Numbered from the stretch's first letter, positions 1 through 10,877 are shown. The stretch: 27,267 nt of DNA from Zoopage sp. CT-All (GCA_004114245.1 QZWS01000097.1:1-27267), one strand, 5' to 3'. Translations and numbers: made by a program. The notes: generated from the letters alone by a model not told the origin.

Positions 1-314
1 TGGGGTGCGGAGCCACTGGCAGGCTGCCTTACTGCATCGCAGTTGAGCTGCAGTGTCGCGATCTCGCAATGGCAACAGCACTGTCTGATGGAGTCCAGGC
101 CCCGCCTTGTAGCTAAAGCGGACGGAAGCGCCGCCGTAGCCGCAGTCACTCGGCCCCCATATGCCGCGCCAGAGTCCTAGCGGCGTCCGGCACCAGCCAC
201 AAGCACCCTAATGCTGCCGGCGGCCACTCTGCTGGGGGGTGGCCGCTGGGCAGTCTAGGCCGCCCACACGTCTTTTTTCTCCCCCTTCTCGGTCCATCCA
301 GCCATCCTCTCAAC

Positions 315-784
315 ATGTCTAAGCGTGGTACGTCTGCTTCTGTCGCCCCGCGACCCGCGCCTCACCCTTTGTAGGACGCGGCGGTGCTAGCGGCAACAAA
401 TTCCGCATGACGCTCGGTCTCCCGGTCGGTGCCGTCATGAACTGCGCCGACAACTCGGGCGCCAAGAACCTCTACATCATCTCCGTCAAGGGCATCCCCG
501 GCCGTCTTAACCGTCTGCCCGCCGCCGGTGTCGGTGATATGGTCATGGCCACGGTGAAGAAGGGAAAGCCCGAGCTGAGGAAGAAGGTCATGCCCGCAGT
601 CGTGATTAGGCAGCGCAAGCCGTGGAGGCGCAGGGACGGTGTGTTTCTGTACTTTGAGGACAATGCCGGAGTGATTGTCAACCCCAAGGGCGAGATGAAG
701 GGGTCCGCGATTACCGGCCCGGTGGGGAAGGAGTGTGCTGATCTGTGGCCGCGTATCGCGTCGTGCTCGGGTACCGTAGTCTAG
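315..784 (+). CDS. RPL23: 60S ribosomal protein L23 (uL14)
   Basis: Large-subunit ribosomal protein uL14, which sits at the subunit interface of the cytosolic ribosome. Two exons, 315-327 and 375-784, flank a 47-bp GT-AG intron. The first exon codes only for MSKR plus one base, and splicing gives [20 protein letters not shown], the normal family N-terminus. The product is about 140 residues, the usual eukaryotic length. Conserved blocks are seen throughout, including [19 protein letters not shown], the [20 protein letters not shown] loop and the [12 protein letters not shown] end. The residues SCSG just before the final TVV differ slightly from the common fungal SNAG. A pyrimidine-rich tract (about 271-300) precedes the start, as often in ribosomal protein genes. 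The stop lies 94 bp from the VMA1 stop (tail to tail). Confidence 0.98.
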
Positions 785-878
785 GCGGCACGTGTCCTGT
801 CCTCCATGCATCCTCCTTGGCCGCGATGTAGACTTCAATATTCTCTGCATAATCCTAATCTACCAGCCCATCTTCCTC

Positions 879-2851
879 CTAGTCCGTCAGCTGGCGGAAC
901 CGGTCCTCAATCTCCTTTTGCAGCGCGGTGTACCGCTCCCGGAGAACCGCCTCGCCATCCGCAGGGTCCTCAAACTTCATCGAAGATAGCTTGTACACGA
1001 TATCCCCCAGGCTGTCGCGGATCTTGGCCCAGGTGATCTGGCCGCCGGACGTCTCCACGGCGTGCACCGCCTGGTTGTAGAAGCCGATTATGTTGCGCAG
1101 CAGCCACGTCGTTTTGTAGAAGGGGCAGTAGCGGTCGTAGTTGGAGTAGCCGTTCTGCTGCAGGAAATCGTCCTTGATGATCTTGGCCACCTCCAGTGTG
1201 ATCTTGTCGGATTCGTTCAGGCCGGACTTGCCCACCAGTTGCACGATTTCCGACAAGTCTTCCTCCAGCTGCAGAATCTCGCGGCACTTGGTGCGGAGCT
1301 GGACAAACTCGGGATCGTTGCGCTCGTAGTACGGCTCCAGCGCCTTCTCATACTTGGAGTAGGAGAGCGACCAGTTGACCGAGGGGAAATGCTTGCGCTG
1401 GGCCAGCTTCTTGTCCAGACCCCAAAACACCTGCACAATGCCGAGAGTGGCGGCGGTGACCGGATCGGAAAAGTCTCCGCCGGGCGGCGACACGGCGCCA
1501 ACAACGGTGACGGACCCATCGCGACTGGGATTCCCCAAGCAAGTCACCTTGCCTGCGCGCTCGTAAAAGGACGCAAGACGCGCGCCGAGGTAGGCCGGGT
1601 AGCCGCTGTCGGCAGGCATTTCGGCCAAGCGACCACTGATTTCACGCAGCGCCTCGGCCCAGCGCGACGTCGAATCAGCCATCATAGCCACATTCTTGCC
1701 CTGGTCACGGAAGTACTCGCTCAGCGTGATGCCGGTGTAGATGGAGGCCTCGCGTGCGGCCACAGGCATGTTGGAGGTGTTGGCGACAAGCGTGGTGCGC
1801 TTCATGATGGACTCCTGGCGGTCGCCAATGATGGTGGTCAGCTGGGGAAAGTCCATCAGCACCTCGGCCATCTCGTTGCCGCGCTCGCCGCACCCCACAT
1901 AGATAATCACGTCCGAGTTGGAATACTTGGACAGGGATTGGGAGATGACCGTCTTGCCGCAGCCGAAAGCGCCAGGGATGGCGGTCGTCCCGCCCTGGAC
2001 GCACGGGAAGAGGGCATCGAGCACGCGCTGGCCAGTGAGCAATGGGTAGTCGGCGGCCAGCTTTTCTGCCACGGGCCTTGGTGTGCGCACGGGCCACGTA
2101 TGCATCATTGTATGCTTGCTGACGACTCCGTTAAACTCGGTCTCGAGCACGACATCTTTAAGGTTGTACTGTCCCTGTGGCGCGACGTAGCGCACGGTGC
2201 CGGCGGCGCGCGGGGCCATCATCATGGCATGGGAGTTGAGCAGCGAGTTCTCAAACACATGGCCGTAGACATCGCCCCCCGTAATATGGTCGCCGATGCG
2301 AAGACCGGACGGCTTAAAGTCCCACATGATGGATTTGTCGAGCGCGGTGGTGGCGATGCCACGGGGGATGTAAATGGACTGGGACTGTTCCTGAATGGCC
2401 TGCAGCGGGCGCTGGATTCCGTCAAAGATGTTGCCGCAGAGGCCCGGGCCGAGCTCGACCGAAAGCGATTTGCCCGACTTTAGCACCGGGTCGCCGACAG
2501 TAAGGCCGGCTAGGGAGGCAATGGTGAGTCATGCAGGAACAGGGGCAATGAGCGGTACACGTCTCTTCGTAGACCTGAATCGTGGCCTTGTCGCCATCAA
2601 TCCGAATCACCTCGCCCACCAGCTCCTCGTGACCAACACGCACGAGCTCGTGCATTGCCGAGCCGTTCATTCTCTCGGCGACCACGACGGGGCCTGAGAC
2701 GGAGAAGATGCAACCAAAGTCGGCCTCGATCTCGTGGTCGCGGATTTTGCGCATGTCACGCTGGGCATTCTCGAGGGCTCCGGCCTAGAGGGGGTGGTGT
2801 TAGCGCCGTTGGAGGACGCGAAGGATGGCGCGGAGCAGCGCGACATGCCAT
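879..2851 (-). CDS. VMA1: V-type proton ATPase catalytic subunit A
   Basis: Catalytic A subunit of the V1 sector, which hydrolyses ATP to drive proton pumping into vacuoles and endosomes. Model: exons 2849-2851 (ATG alone), 2559-2784 and 879-2509, giving 619 residues against about 617 for yeast and human. Visible motifs are [51 protein letters not shown], the Walker A loop GAFGCGKT near residue 260 and [16 protein letters not shown]. The second intron (2510-2558) restores [12 protein letters not shown]. The first exon is an inference: the only well-placed ATG joins to AGALENA by a 64-bp intron with a GC donor (GCATGT). The site [12 protein letters not shown], where S. cerevisiae carries its VMA1 intein, is uninterrupted. 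The next gene upstream on this strand is FAN1, whose stop lies 150 bp from this start. Confidence 0.97.
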
Positions 2852-3001
2852 GATGGTGGCGATGGTGGGGATGGCGGCTTGGTGGTGGGGGGCTGTTGTG
2901 GGCCGGCATGCGGTTTTCGCTCATCAGCCGCCACTCATACAGTGGCTCGTCGTTGGTTCGTGGGAACCAACCGTGCATGCTAAAATACACGCAATACGGC
3001 A

Positions 3002-5380
3002 TCAGGTTTGCGCAGCGGGTCGGACCTTCACACGGCACACTTCCACCTGCAGGCCAAGTCGCACCAGCGTGTCAATCCACAGCTTTTGTGTCTCGGAGAG
3101 CTGATCGCCAGGTCCTTTCACTAGAAAAGGCTTACAACCAGTGCAAAGGTGCAAAGGATAACCTTCGGAGAACTTGGCCTGCTTCTTCTCGGCGTGCCAC
3201 AGACTAAACACGTCAGTTCTGACACGCATAGCCGGCGAGTGCTTGCCACAAGTCCGGCATTCCAGACGCTCGATATCTGTACTCTTTGGCCAATACGCTC
3301 ATAAGCCCCGCAAGGGCTTCATTATCAATGCACTACAATGGGTATAATACCTGGCTGTCAGAGCAATGTGGTATCTACCTCGCAGAATGCAGCAAGGTCA
3401 TTCAGTGGATATTCCCATGAAAGCCCGGTGCAGATCGTTTGGCGCTCATGCTCACGAATGTAGACCGTTTGCATGAGCTCAGCATACTCGCCTGCTGCGA
3501 TGAGGGCCAATCGCTTGTCAACCTCTTGCCTGCGTGCTACACTATCAATAAACACATAAGGATTATAGGACCTACTTAGATAAAATGCTTCGCTGTGTAG
3601 ATCGAGCGGTGCAGTTTGATAGGCTGTTTCAAATCGTCCAGGCAGGTCCATGAAGAGAATATCCCAAAATAGCAACGAAAACTGCACCACTGTCAGTGCA
3701 CATTAGGCAATATGCTTGCACCTACAATGGAACGAACAGTGCTGCCCTCACAGTGATAGCCAGACCATCCGTCCTTGGCATAATGTTCTAACGCCAACTG
3801 CTCAACCACAATCGGCGGCTCACCGTCCTTGCTCTTCCAAAATTCGCGCTTGCTGTCGACAGCTTTGTCAACTGTGCGCTCGCCTTGTGCGCCATCAGCC
3901 TATAACACAATTGAGCAAGGCATACTTACCATAGATGGTAACTTCGTTTGCTGCTTGAAGCGATTCAAGGTCGTCAACATTCGATTTTTCACCTTTAACA
4001 CCAGTCTTGAGCAATCGCTTCAGCCTTCTTCTTATCGTGTGTAGATATACTGTACGCATGTGAAAAGAGCAAATTGAGCGGGCTAGCAAGCAAACCTTCG
4101 GATGGGTATGGATCTTGAAGAGCAGCGCGACACACGTCCATCGCGCTAGTGGGATCCTTCAAGTGGTGGGCATAAATCATCGCCAAGTGTTCAAACAGTT
4201 TGCCACGCTTTCCGAGTCGATAAGTCTGCTGGTCCAGCATCTTGCGGATCAAGTCAACGGCGGTGCTATATCGCTTAAGACGACATAAGGCGAGAGTCGC
4301 CTGCTCCATAACCCTTGTGAGTACCCATCCGGGTTCAAACTGTCGAAGGTAGTAATCTCTGGATGACGCCTCAGAGGCAGTAGCTGCGTCGATAAGAAAA
4401 CGATCCCAAAGATCAACAACTTGCGCGGCGGCTAGCCAAAGACCTTGCCAGTCCTTCATCAATTCCAAAGTATCAACATCAGCGGCCACCTGCAGCGCAG
4501 ATTTATAGCCCAAAAGATGCTCGCGCGTGGTAAATACCACCGCTGAACGCCTGACGACATATGCCGGATACGCACGCCGATTGAAATGGGCGAGGAGGAT
4601 AGGCGTAAGAAAGGACTCATTCTGCATTGGCGGGGTACGATTATATATCAGATGGACTAATTGAAACGTCTCTTTGGGCACTTCAAGTAATCGAACCAGA
4701 GGCCCAGCTATGCCAATTGCTCGTTGCATGGTTGGACACGACCATAGATCATCGAGATGGTCGTCGGGTCGACGAAGGCTAAGCAATGACGAGGCGTCGC
4801 CAAATAGGGTCGTCTGTCGCTTTGACGATCGAGCCAGCGACTCTACCATACTTCGCTTCTAAAGCAGCACCGTTTCACATCATGAGCGATGCACAGGCGG
4901 AAGGAGTCATACCCGAGTATTGCTCGACGTGCCTTGCTTTACCTGCTTCAGTTCTGCCGCAGTTAGCAGGCCTAGCACCTCCTCGACCGAGGTTAGCGAC
5001 CGTTCATCCTCCACAAGCCCGTTCTTTATCAATTCCACGACGGCACCGGCGGCATCTACAGCGTCGGCGTCACCAAAGTCCAGTGCGAATCGCAGCGAAT
5101 TGACGCGTATCCAGCCATGCTTGCGCATATAAAGCCGTGCGCAGACCAATCGAACTGCGTCTAATATCTACTCTCAGTCTCTGGAATCGCAATCGTAAAG
5201 CAGACCTGGAAGATCGCGATACACTTGGATGATGTCGCCTTCGTCGTTCGATAGCAAATGTCCCTCGCCACCATCCATCACCACGGAAATTACATGATCA
5301 AAGACAGTTAGATAGTGAGATGGTTGGACAGACGCGTCGTCGGCAAGAGCTGGGGTGGGGTGATTTTCGGGTTCTGGCAT
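3002..5380 (-). CDS. FAN1: Fanconi-associated nuclease 1 (VRR-NUC)
   Basis: Structure-specific nuclease that repairs interstrand crosslinks in the nucleus. Hand model of nine exons: 5206-5380, 4913-5160, 4096-4858, 3930-4049, 3726-3883, 3379-3681, 3247-3332, 3163-3203 and 3002-3120 (2013 nt, 670 residues, in frame throughout). Visible blocks, N to C: a helical region with YMRKHGWIRVNSL, a SAP-like stretch ending SKRQTTLFG, a TPR-like helical region (FNRRAYPAYVVRR), EHYAKDGWSGYHCEGST, FSLLFWDILFMDLPGRFETA, and the VRR-NUC core SGMPDLC...SEVKGPGDQLSETQ. Active-site residues by family analogy are E481, D616, E631 and K633. D and E are 15 apart, as in human D960/E975. One intron uses a GC donor (3204-3246) and one an AAG acceptor (3884-3929), so those boundaries are inferred. 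The start MPEPENHP is tentative. The N-terminal UBZ finger of the human protein is not seen. Confidence 0.94.
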
Positions 5381-5609
5381 CAAGCAGGTGGTGGAGCTGA
5401 ACCTGCACGGCACAATACACACACGCACACCGGGCTAACGTCAAAACAGCTAGTACTGAGCATCGCTGTGCGTTTTATCATACCATATCTAGGGACACCA
5501 GCTACAATGGATGAGCGCTCCCGATCAATCCGTGCCAAACACCCGGCGACTGTCACGGCCCCCAAGCACTTCCCCCGTCCAGAACATGACAAATTTTCAG
5601 CAATCCAGC

Positions 5610-7856
5610 CTACTCAGCGTTGTCGGGTGCATCTGGTGTATCGAGCACGTCCGACAGACTTTTGTGTCGCTGAAGCTCGGCGACGACCTGTTCATCCACT
5701 GGCAGTGTGCTCTTTCGCCGGAATCGGGTGTGTGCCACTGCAGCCTCAGGGTCGAAATCGTGCCGATTGACGTCGCGCGTGAACTCGTCCAGGATTTCGT
5801 CGTCGTCGTCGTCATCGTCGTCCGGTAGCAGGTCGTCATCGCCCTCGGCCGCCCCAGTATGAAGGCCAAAAGCGTCGTCGTCAGAGTCGAGCTCACCGTG
5901 GTCAACCAATGCTTCGTGCATGTGCGTGTCAAGATGGCTGTGGCCATGTCCATGCGCATCCGCCACATCGTCCTCGTCTGAATACGTTTCTTCGATTTCA
6001 CGCACAATGTGGAATTTTTTGGAGTTGATCTGTTCTTGGTTGCGCTGAAAAAGCTCGGGGTCCTGTGAAAGGCGCGATGAGGCAACCTCCTCCAACTTGC
6101 GCCAGTTGTCAACCCTTTCTTTGGTCTTTCGACGCTCGCTGGAAGAACAATTCTCATCAATCCGCAATAAATAGACTAGGACGGCTTACATGATTCGGCC
6201 CTGCTTGAACTGTACTGCGCATTCATCGAACAGCACAGGATCCATCTCCATCAACACTTTGAGCGCGTTGTACACGAGACCATGGATCGTCCTAGTATGG
6301 CGAATTAAATACCGCACCTATGGGACGCAACACTCACCGATTCCAGTGAGTCTTGCTGTTGCGATATAGTGATGCAAACATGATGGGCAAGATGACCGAC
6401 ACGTTGTCCGACATTAGATTGACAATGTACTCGTTATTCCAGTAGTATAGCGCACGCTCCGCAACCTGAAAGTGCGGGCTGGAAACCGAGCGGGCAATTT
6501 GCTTGAAGAGCTGCTCGCGGATTTTGATAAACTCGTTCGGCTCAACGACGTCAAGGATTTCTTCCAGCTCGTTTAGGAACATAACTTCCTTCGGACTGTT
6601 GACCTTTGGCCAGTACCGCAGCAGGCCGGTGACGACCTCCTCGGTAAGCGACGGGTCCTTTTCAAGGAACTGCACCACGCAGTATGCCAGCTGAGGGTGG
6701 TACAGCGAGAGCGATTTGACCTTGTGCAGCGGGATAAGCACGCGGGTGAGAAACACTTTGTGCTCCTCCTTGAGCGGCAGCGCAAATCCATTGATGATGG
6801 ACCCAAGGATCTCGAGCAGCTCCGCGACACCGTTGTGGCGCTCGGTCTCGTATATGAACTGGAAAAAGATGTTGTTGATGGAACGACGAATGAAGGCACG
6901 GAGATTGAGGAACTTTCCATAGATGCGATGCAGCGTCGTTTTGAGGAAATCGCGCTCGCGCGGGTCCTCGCTATCAAACAGTTCTAGCAGCTGCAAGATG
7001 AAGCTCTGGTCGATGTAGCGTTTGGCAATGTTCGCATTAAACTCGGGCGATTCGACGAACCGAAGGAAGAACTCGTACACGATTTGCAGATGCGGCCAGG
7101 CGAGCTCGAGCACTGGCTCATCCTCCTCGGGGTCGTATGCGTCTCCGGTGGGGTTGACTTGGGGCGGGATGGTGCGGAAGAGATTGGTGGCAAACATGGA
7201 AAACACCTCGGGGTACACCGGCTCCACGATCACGCCGCGGGCGGTGCTGATGTACTCTACGAGCTCGGTGAGCGCTTGCCGCTTGATCTCCTTGCCCGAC
7301 AGATCCGACAGCGCATCGTGGAAGTCAAAAACAACGGCGCACTGCTTCAGCTTGCGCATGAACATTTCGTGACGCTCGTGATCCGATACATCGAGAATGT
7401 TGGGAAGCTTCTCCAAGTCTTGGCGCTGGGTGACGTGGAATCGGGAAGAGGGTTGGCGCGCAGGAGGCTTGATGGAGGGGATGGCGTCGGCTGGGCCGAG
7501 CTTGATCCGGCCGAGCGAGCCAGACCGAGGGACTTCCTTCTTCGGCGAGGCAGACGAGAGCTATGAGATGAGAGGTTCGACGTCAGCACCATGGAACGAT
7601 TGGGATATGGGGAGCGGCAAATCGTCCGAAAGACCCGTGCAGACGCACAGACCGGCATGCAGCGCCAGGGAGCACGCAGATGAGCACAGCCTACCTCTCT
7701 CCGGGATATTTCGTTTGAAATTTGCGGAGCACCCCCGACAGTTGGCGGCGCGAGCGTGGCGTGCGCAGTAACGGGAAGCTGAGGTCCGGCGGAGCCCACG
7801 CCCACGGTCGATGATGATGACATCTCGCTCCCCGACGGATTCCCGCCATTCACCAT
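5610..7856 (-). CDS. PP2A regulatory subunit B56/B' (Rts1/Par1 type)
   Basis: B56-family regulatory subunit that gives protein phosphatase 2A its substrate choice. It belongs to the group of yeast RTS1 and fission yeast par1/par2. Four exons: 7695-7856, 6338-7560, 6190-6291 and 5610-6138 (2016 nt, 671 residues). The HEAT-like core runs from about residue 100 to 475 and is strongly conserved, with [66 protein letters not shown] and [20 protein letters not shown]. The N-terminus is Ser/Gly/Pro-rich and looks disordered. The start at 7856 is the ATG nearest the conserved part; an in-frame ATG at 7931 would add 25 residues. The C-terminal tail is unusual: a His-rich stretch, then runs of Asp, then a basic RRKS segment. 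Intron 7561-7694 is long for this window (134 bp). Confidence 0.96.
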
Positions 7857-8667
7857 ACTATCTTTTGATTTTCCACGAGACAGCTGCGTGGGAGTGGTCA
7901 GTGCACAGCAGCGACAGCGCGGGAGCAACATACGCTGCCAATGCGCGATTTGAGACCCTTCATGACGGATGATGGATAGCGACAGCAGGGGAAGCGATGA
8001 TAGACGGCCAATGATGTGATAGTTCAGCTACGTCCTAGTAGCCGCGAGGAATGGTAATCTGGCGTGGTGGGCGGCGAGTATACGGGAACGGGGCCAAGCG
8101 GGAATGCCGTCGCGGCGGTTGGTAACACAGCTTAGTTTTGCAGCCTTGCTTTTTCTACGGAAAAAGCCGCCAGGCATTGGGAGTTGCGGTCGTGGCTTGG
8201 AGCACTGCTTGGACGCATTCCACAAGCAGTAAGGATGACGCTGAGGAGGCTATTTAAGCATTGATAAGCCATGTGGCTCTTGGCTTGGTATCTTTATTTT
8301 ATCATTGGCTCTCCAGTCTGGCATTTCAGTGTCGGCCTTGCAATGTCTCAAAGTAATGGCCTTGCACTGTAGCTGCCTTATATAATACATGTACATAAAT
8401 GGGAGTGGAATTGAAGAGGCTATTTCCTGCACAATCTCATATATGAATGTATTCAATAAGTTTTATAGAGTAGTTCTGCCTCAGACATCTATGCATTGCC
8501 AGAAGAGTCAATGAATCAGCTTACACTAAAGCACGCCTATAGCACAAGTAAGCACCATTTCAAGGCCCAAGCCCCAAGCCCCAAGCCTCCAACCCCAAGC
8601 CGGCCAAGCAACCGAGCGGGCTCGAACAGCCATCCATCGCTGACTGCGCTGTCTGCATCGATTGCCC
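7857..8667. other. Divergent intergenic region
   Basis: About 810 bp lie between the divergent PP2A B56 and LYR-protein starts. I see no convincing coding frame. The middle (about 8240-8560) is AT-richer. Just before the LYR gene is a short degenerate tandem array of CCCAAGC-type units (8565-8600). It probably holds the promoters of both genes, but I cannot pick out a specific element with confidence. Confidence 0.5.
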
Positions 8668-9044
8668 ATGGCCTCGCTGGACGCCTTGCATCGCGCCCGC
8701 GTCTCCTCTCTCTATCGCCGCGCACTGCGCACAGCCTACGACTGGTGCGGGAGCCGAGCCACCTTCCGGCCGTACGCGCTCGACATCCGCGCGCGGTTCG
8801 ACGCCAACAGGGCCGTCGATTCGGTCAAACACCGCAACGGGCTACTGGAGGCCGGCGAGCAGGAGTTGGTGAAGCTGGCGCATCCGGATCCATACAGATG
8901 TATGTTTGCTTGAATTTTCAGCTTGGGGTGATGTGGCGGGGATTAGTTCCAACGTCGCCAGGGGGTGTGCTTTGGGAGCGGTTTGGCATCCCCAGCAGGG
9001 TGCGCCCGGCTTCTGCTTCCCTTATTATTGATGGCATGATCTAG
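8668..9044 (+). CDS. NDUFB9: Complex I LYR-motif subunit, NDUFB9 (B22) type
   Basis: Accessory LYR-family subunit of mitochondrial NADH:ubiquinone oxidoreductase; family members bind the mitochondrial acyl carrier protein. Two exons, 8668-8899 and 8947-9044, flank a 47-bp intron with a GTATGT donor and a TTAG acceptor, giving 109 residues. The N-terminus shows HRARVSSLYRRALR, with the LYR triplet, followed by DWCGSRATFRPYALDIRARF, typical of NDUFB9. Splicing at 8946/8947 is set by phase and joins HPDPYR to FPTSPGGVLWERFG, which restores the HPDPY-FP-PGG-WER signature. The nearer acceptor at about 8921 would lose that signature. The start ATG at 8668 has a good context (cccATGgc). It runs tail to tail with the PLC-X gene, 116 bp apart. 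The C-terminus after WERFG is short and not conserved as far as I can tell. Confidence 0.86.
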
Positions 9045-9160
9045 TCCAAATATGCGATGGAGAGGATCGACGATTAGGGCTGCGGCTGTACCGTTGAGCC
9101 GAAAATACAACTAAACCACATCCTTAGACCATTCCAGACTATACACTGCATCCCGCATGC

Positions 9161-10465
9161 CTACATTACCGTCAATGCCAGAACGCCTACAACAAGGGCG
9201 AGCCACGATCCGGAACTCGCACTAGGGGAAACCAACAGCGTCTCACCAGCACCACTGAAGCTAAAATTGACGCCAAATCTGCTCGACTTGGCCGTCGAGT
9301 CCTTGATTGTCTGCTCAACAGTATTTTGCGCTGCAGGCCCAGGTGCTGGGGAGGGCGTGCTGGTGGCATTGACGGTGGCATTGACTCCCGGCGATCCATT
9401 GGCACTGGGCACTGAAGACTGACCGGGCGTGGTGGAAGCTGGCAGCGGAGGCAGCGCCTGGTTCGCACCAACCGGATCCTTGGCCTCCCAATCACCCACA
9501 TTCTGCGCATTTAAGCGCATGACAGCATCTCTTCCAGCGCCCAGATCAACAAAGTCGAGAATGACGAATGTCGGCCTCCGCTTTTGCATGCCCACGCAAA
9601 TATTAATATGCTTCTGCAGGGACTCGATGGTGTTGACTTGAGCAGACAACTCTGCGGATGGAAGATCTATCGTCTGATTGCCCATGAAGCTATTCAAGAG
9701 CCCGCCCAACGGATCCGCGGCCGTGAAATGATTCATCCCGTAGAGAATATTCGCCTGAGGCACTTGCAATGGCTTCTTGGGTCGATCCATGACACACGAG
9801 AATGCGTCCAGCGTAGTTGGCGGATCGAACGGCGTCTCCCACATCCAACGAAACTCGTCCATGACCCACGCGATGCTAGGGTCGGGCACCAGCGGGGATG
9901 AGAAAACAACGAGGCGCTTGCCCGACTTGATCATATCCGCAAGCGTAGGCCACGGGGCGTCCGGTGGTTTGGAAAACGCCAGCGCATCCGCACCCACCTC
10001 CTTGTACTCGGCGGCGATCTCTGCCGGGGTGAACTTCCCCGTATTCTCATAAATCATCGTGACGACCTCGTTGGGATTACGCTGGAGCCAGGCCACGATG
10101 GTTTTAAGCCCGTCCTTGTGCAGGCCTGCATCGAGGTTCATGCAATCGCCATGGCACAGCCTCATCGCGCCATCCTTCTTGTAAATATCATAAAAGATGC
10201 CACGAACGCCCGCATCCATCTGCGTTGCCACATCCCAGTGCTGATTAGCGGCAATGCTTGCGCCGGTGGAGTAGGAATTGTGCGACGCAAGGTAGGTGAG
10301 ATGGTGGTAAGGCCGCAGGCAGTTTTCGGGCGCGCCGTAGCAGGGACCTCCGCCGCTGCTTGCGCCAGTGAAAGAGAAGGGAGTTGACAGGGAGATTGTG
10401 GAGAGAAGAGCGGCGGCAATTAATATACAAATGCCAAGGCGGCGGAGGATGCTGTTGAAAGGCAT
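9161..10465 (-). CDS. PI-PLC X-domain protein, secreted, probably GPI-anchored
   Basis: Single-exon 434-residue protein of the fungal PLC-like phosphodiesterase group (TIM-barrel, PI-PLC X type). It starts with a hydrophobic signal sequence (residues about 8-27, ICILIAAALLSTIS). The X-domain signatures are LASHNSYSTG with His62, GVRGIFYDIY, and LCHGDC with His105; these are the two catalytic-type histidines. Later blocks are GLKTIVAWLQRNPNEVVTM and RRPTFVILDFVD. After about residue 340 comes a Ser/Thr/Pro/Ala/Asn-rich linker with several Asn-X-Ser/Thr sites, then a short hydrophobic tail (SWLALVVGVLALTVM) preceded by small residues. That end is what a GPI-anchor signal looks like. Bacterial-type members cleave phosphatidylinositol without calcium; the substrate of this fungal group is not certain. 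It likely acts at the cell surface. Confidence 0.9.
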   Translation of the reverse strand: MPFNSILRRLGICILIAAALLSTISLSTPFSFTGASSGGGPCYGAPENCLRPYHHLTYLASHNSYSTGASIAANQHWDVATQMDAGVRGIFYDIYKKDGAMRLCHGDCMNLDAGLHKDGLKTIVAWLQRNPNEVVTMIYENTGKFTPAEIAAEYKEVGADALAFSKPPDAPWPTLADMIKSGKRLVVFSSPLVPDPSIAWVMDEFRWMWETPFDPPTTLDAFSCVMDRPKKPLQVPQANILYGMNHFTAADPLGGLLNSFMGNQTIDLPSAELSAQVNTIESLQKHINICVGMQKRRPTFVILDFVDLGAGRDAVMRLNAQNVGDWEAKDPVGANQALPPLPASTTPGQSSVPSANGSPGVNATVNATSTPSPAPGPAAQNTVEQTIKDSTAKSSRFGVNFSFSGAGETLLVSPSASSGSWLALVVGVLALTVM

Positions 10466-10877
10466 GAGATGGCGATGAGGGCAGGAGGGAAATTAGAGGC
10501 CGGATTCGGGCTTGCGAGGGCACGGCTATGCGCTGCATCTTGTCAACTGCTTCATCGGCAGAGTGGACTATCCGATATCGGCAATCAGTCTGTGGAATGC
10601 AATCAAGGCTGCTTCTGGCCGTTTGCCTATATTTTCAGATACCTGAATACTTGTGCAGGAGACATTGGTATTGAACAGCAAGTTCCCGCACTGCCAGCCA
10701 GCTATTTCTTTGAACTACCCACCCTGCTTCCAGACGAACAGGGAGTCGTGTCCATGGCGCCGCTGGTGTTGCCCTCAAGCACATCTATATTTTGTTGTCC
10801 TGGTGGCTGGGTGTTGAATCTGTCACCACGTGTCCTTTTTCACCCTCCCGCCAAGCATCGGAAACATCCAACAGAGC
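10466..10877. other. Intergenic region between divergent genes
   Basis: This stretch of about 410 bp separates the start of the PLC-X gene from the start of the predicted secreted zinc-finger gene. Short open frames run through it, but none shows a recognisable protein or a credible start. It presumably carries both promoters. Confidence 0.4.

Noticed and set aside
1-314. Possible end of another gene upstream of RPL23
   Set aside because: No frame with recognisable protein sequence reaches this stretch; it reads as promoter and leader.
1062-2483. Long plus-strand frame of 473 codons opposite VMA1
   Set aside because: It mirrors the coding constraint of VMA1 on the other strand and shows no family motif of its own.
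879-2851. Possible VMA1 intein
   Set aside because: The region around the Walker A loop and the [12 protein letters not shown] site, used by the yeast intein, is continuous.
3900-3929. FAN1 intron ending at the TATAG acceptor with the GTAAGT donor
   Set aside because: It would be only 30 bp and puts a TGA directly after the junction.
8900-8921. NDUFB9-like gene using the nearer TTTCAG acceptor
   Set aside because: The intron would be too short and the HPDPY-FP-PGG-WER signature would be lost.
8496-9044. 182-codon plus frame as an independent gene
   Set aside because: Only its last part is real, as the second exon of the LYR gene; the rest is upstream and intronic sequence.
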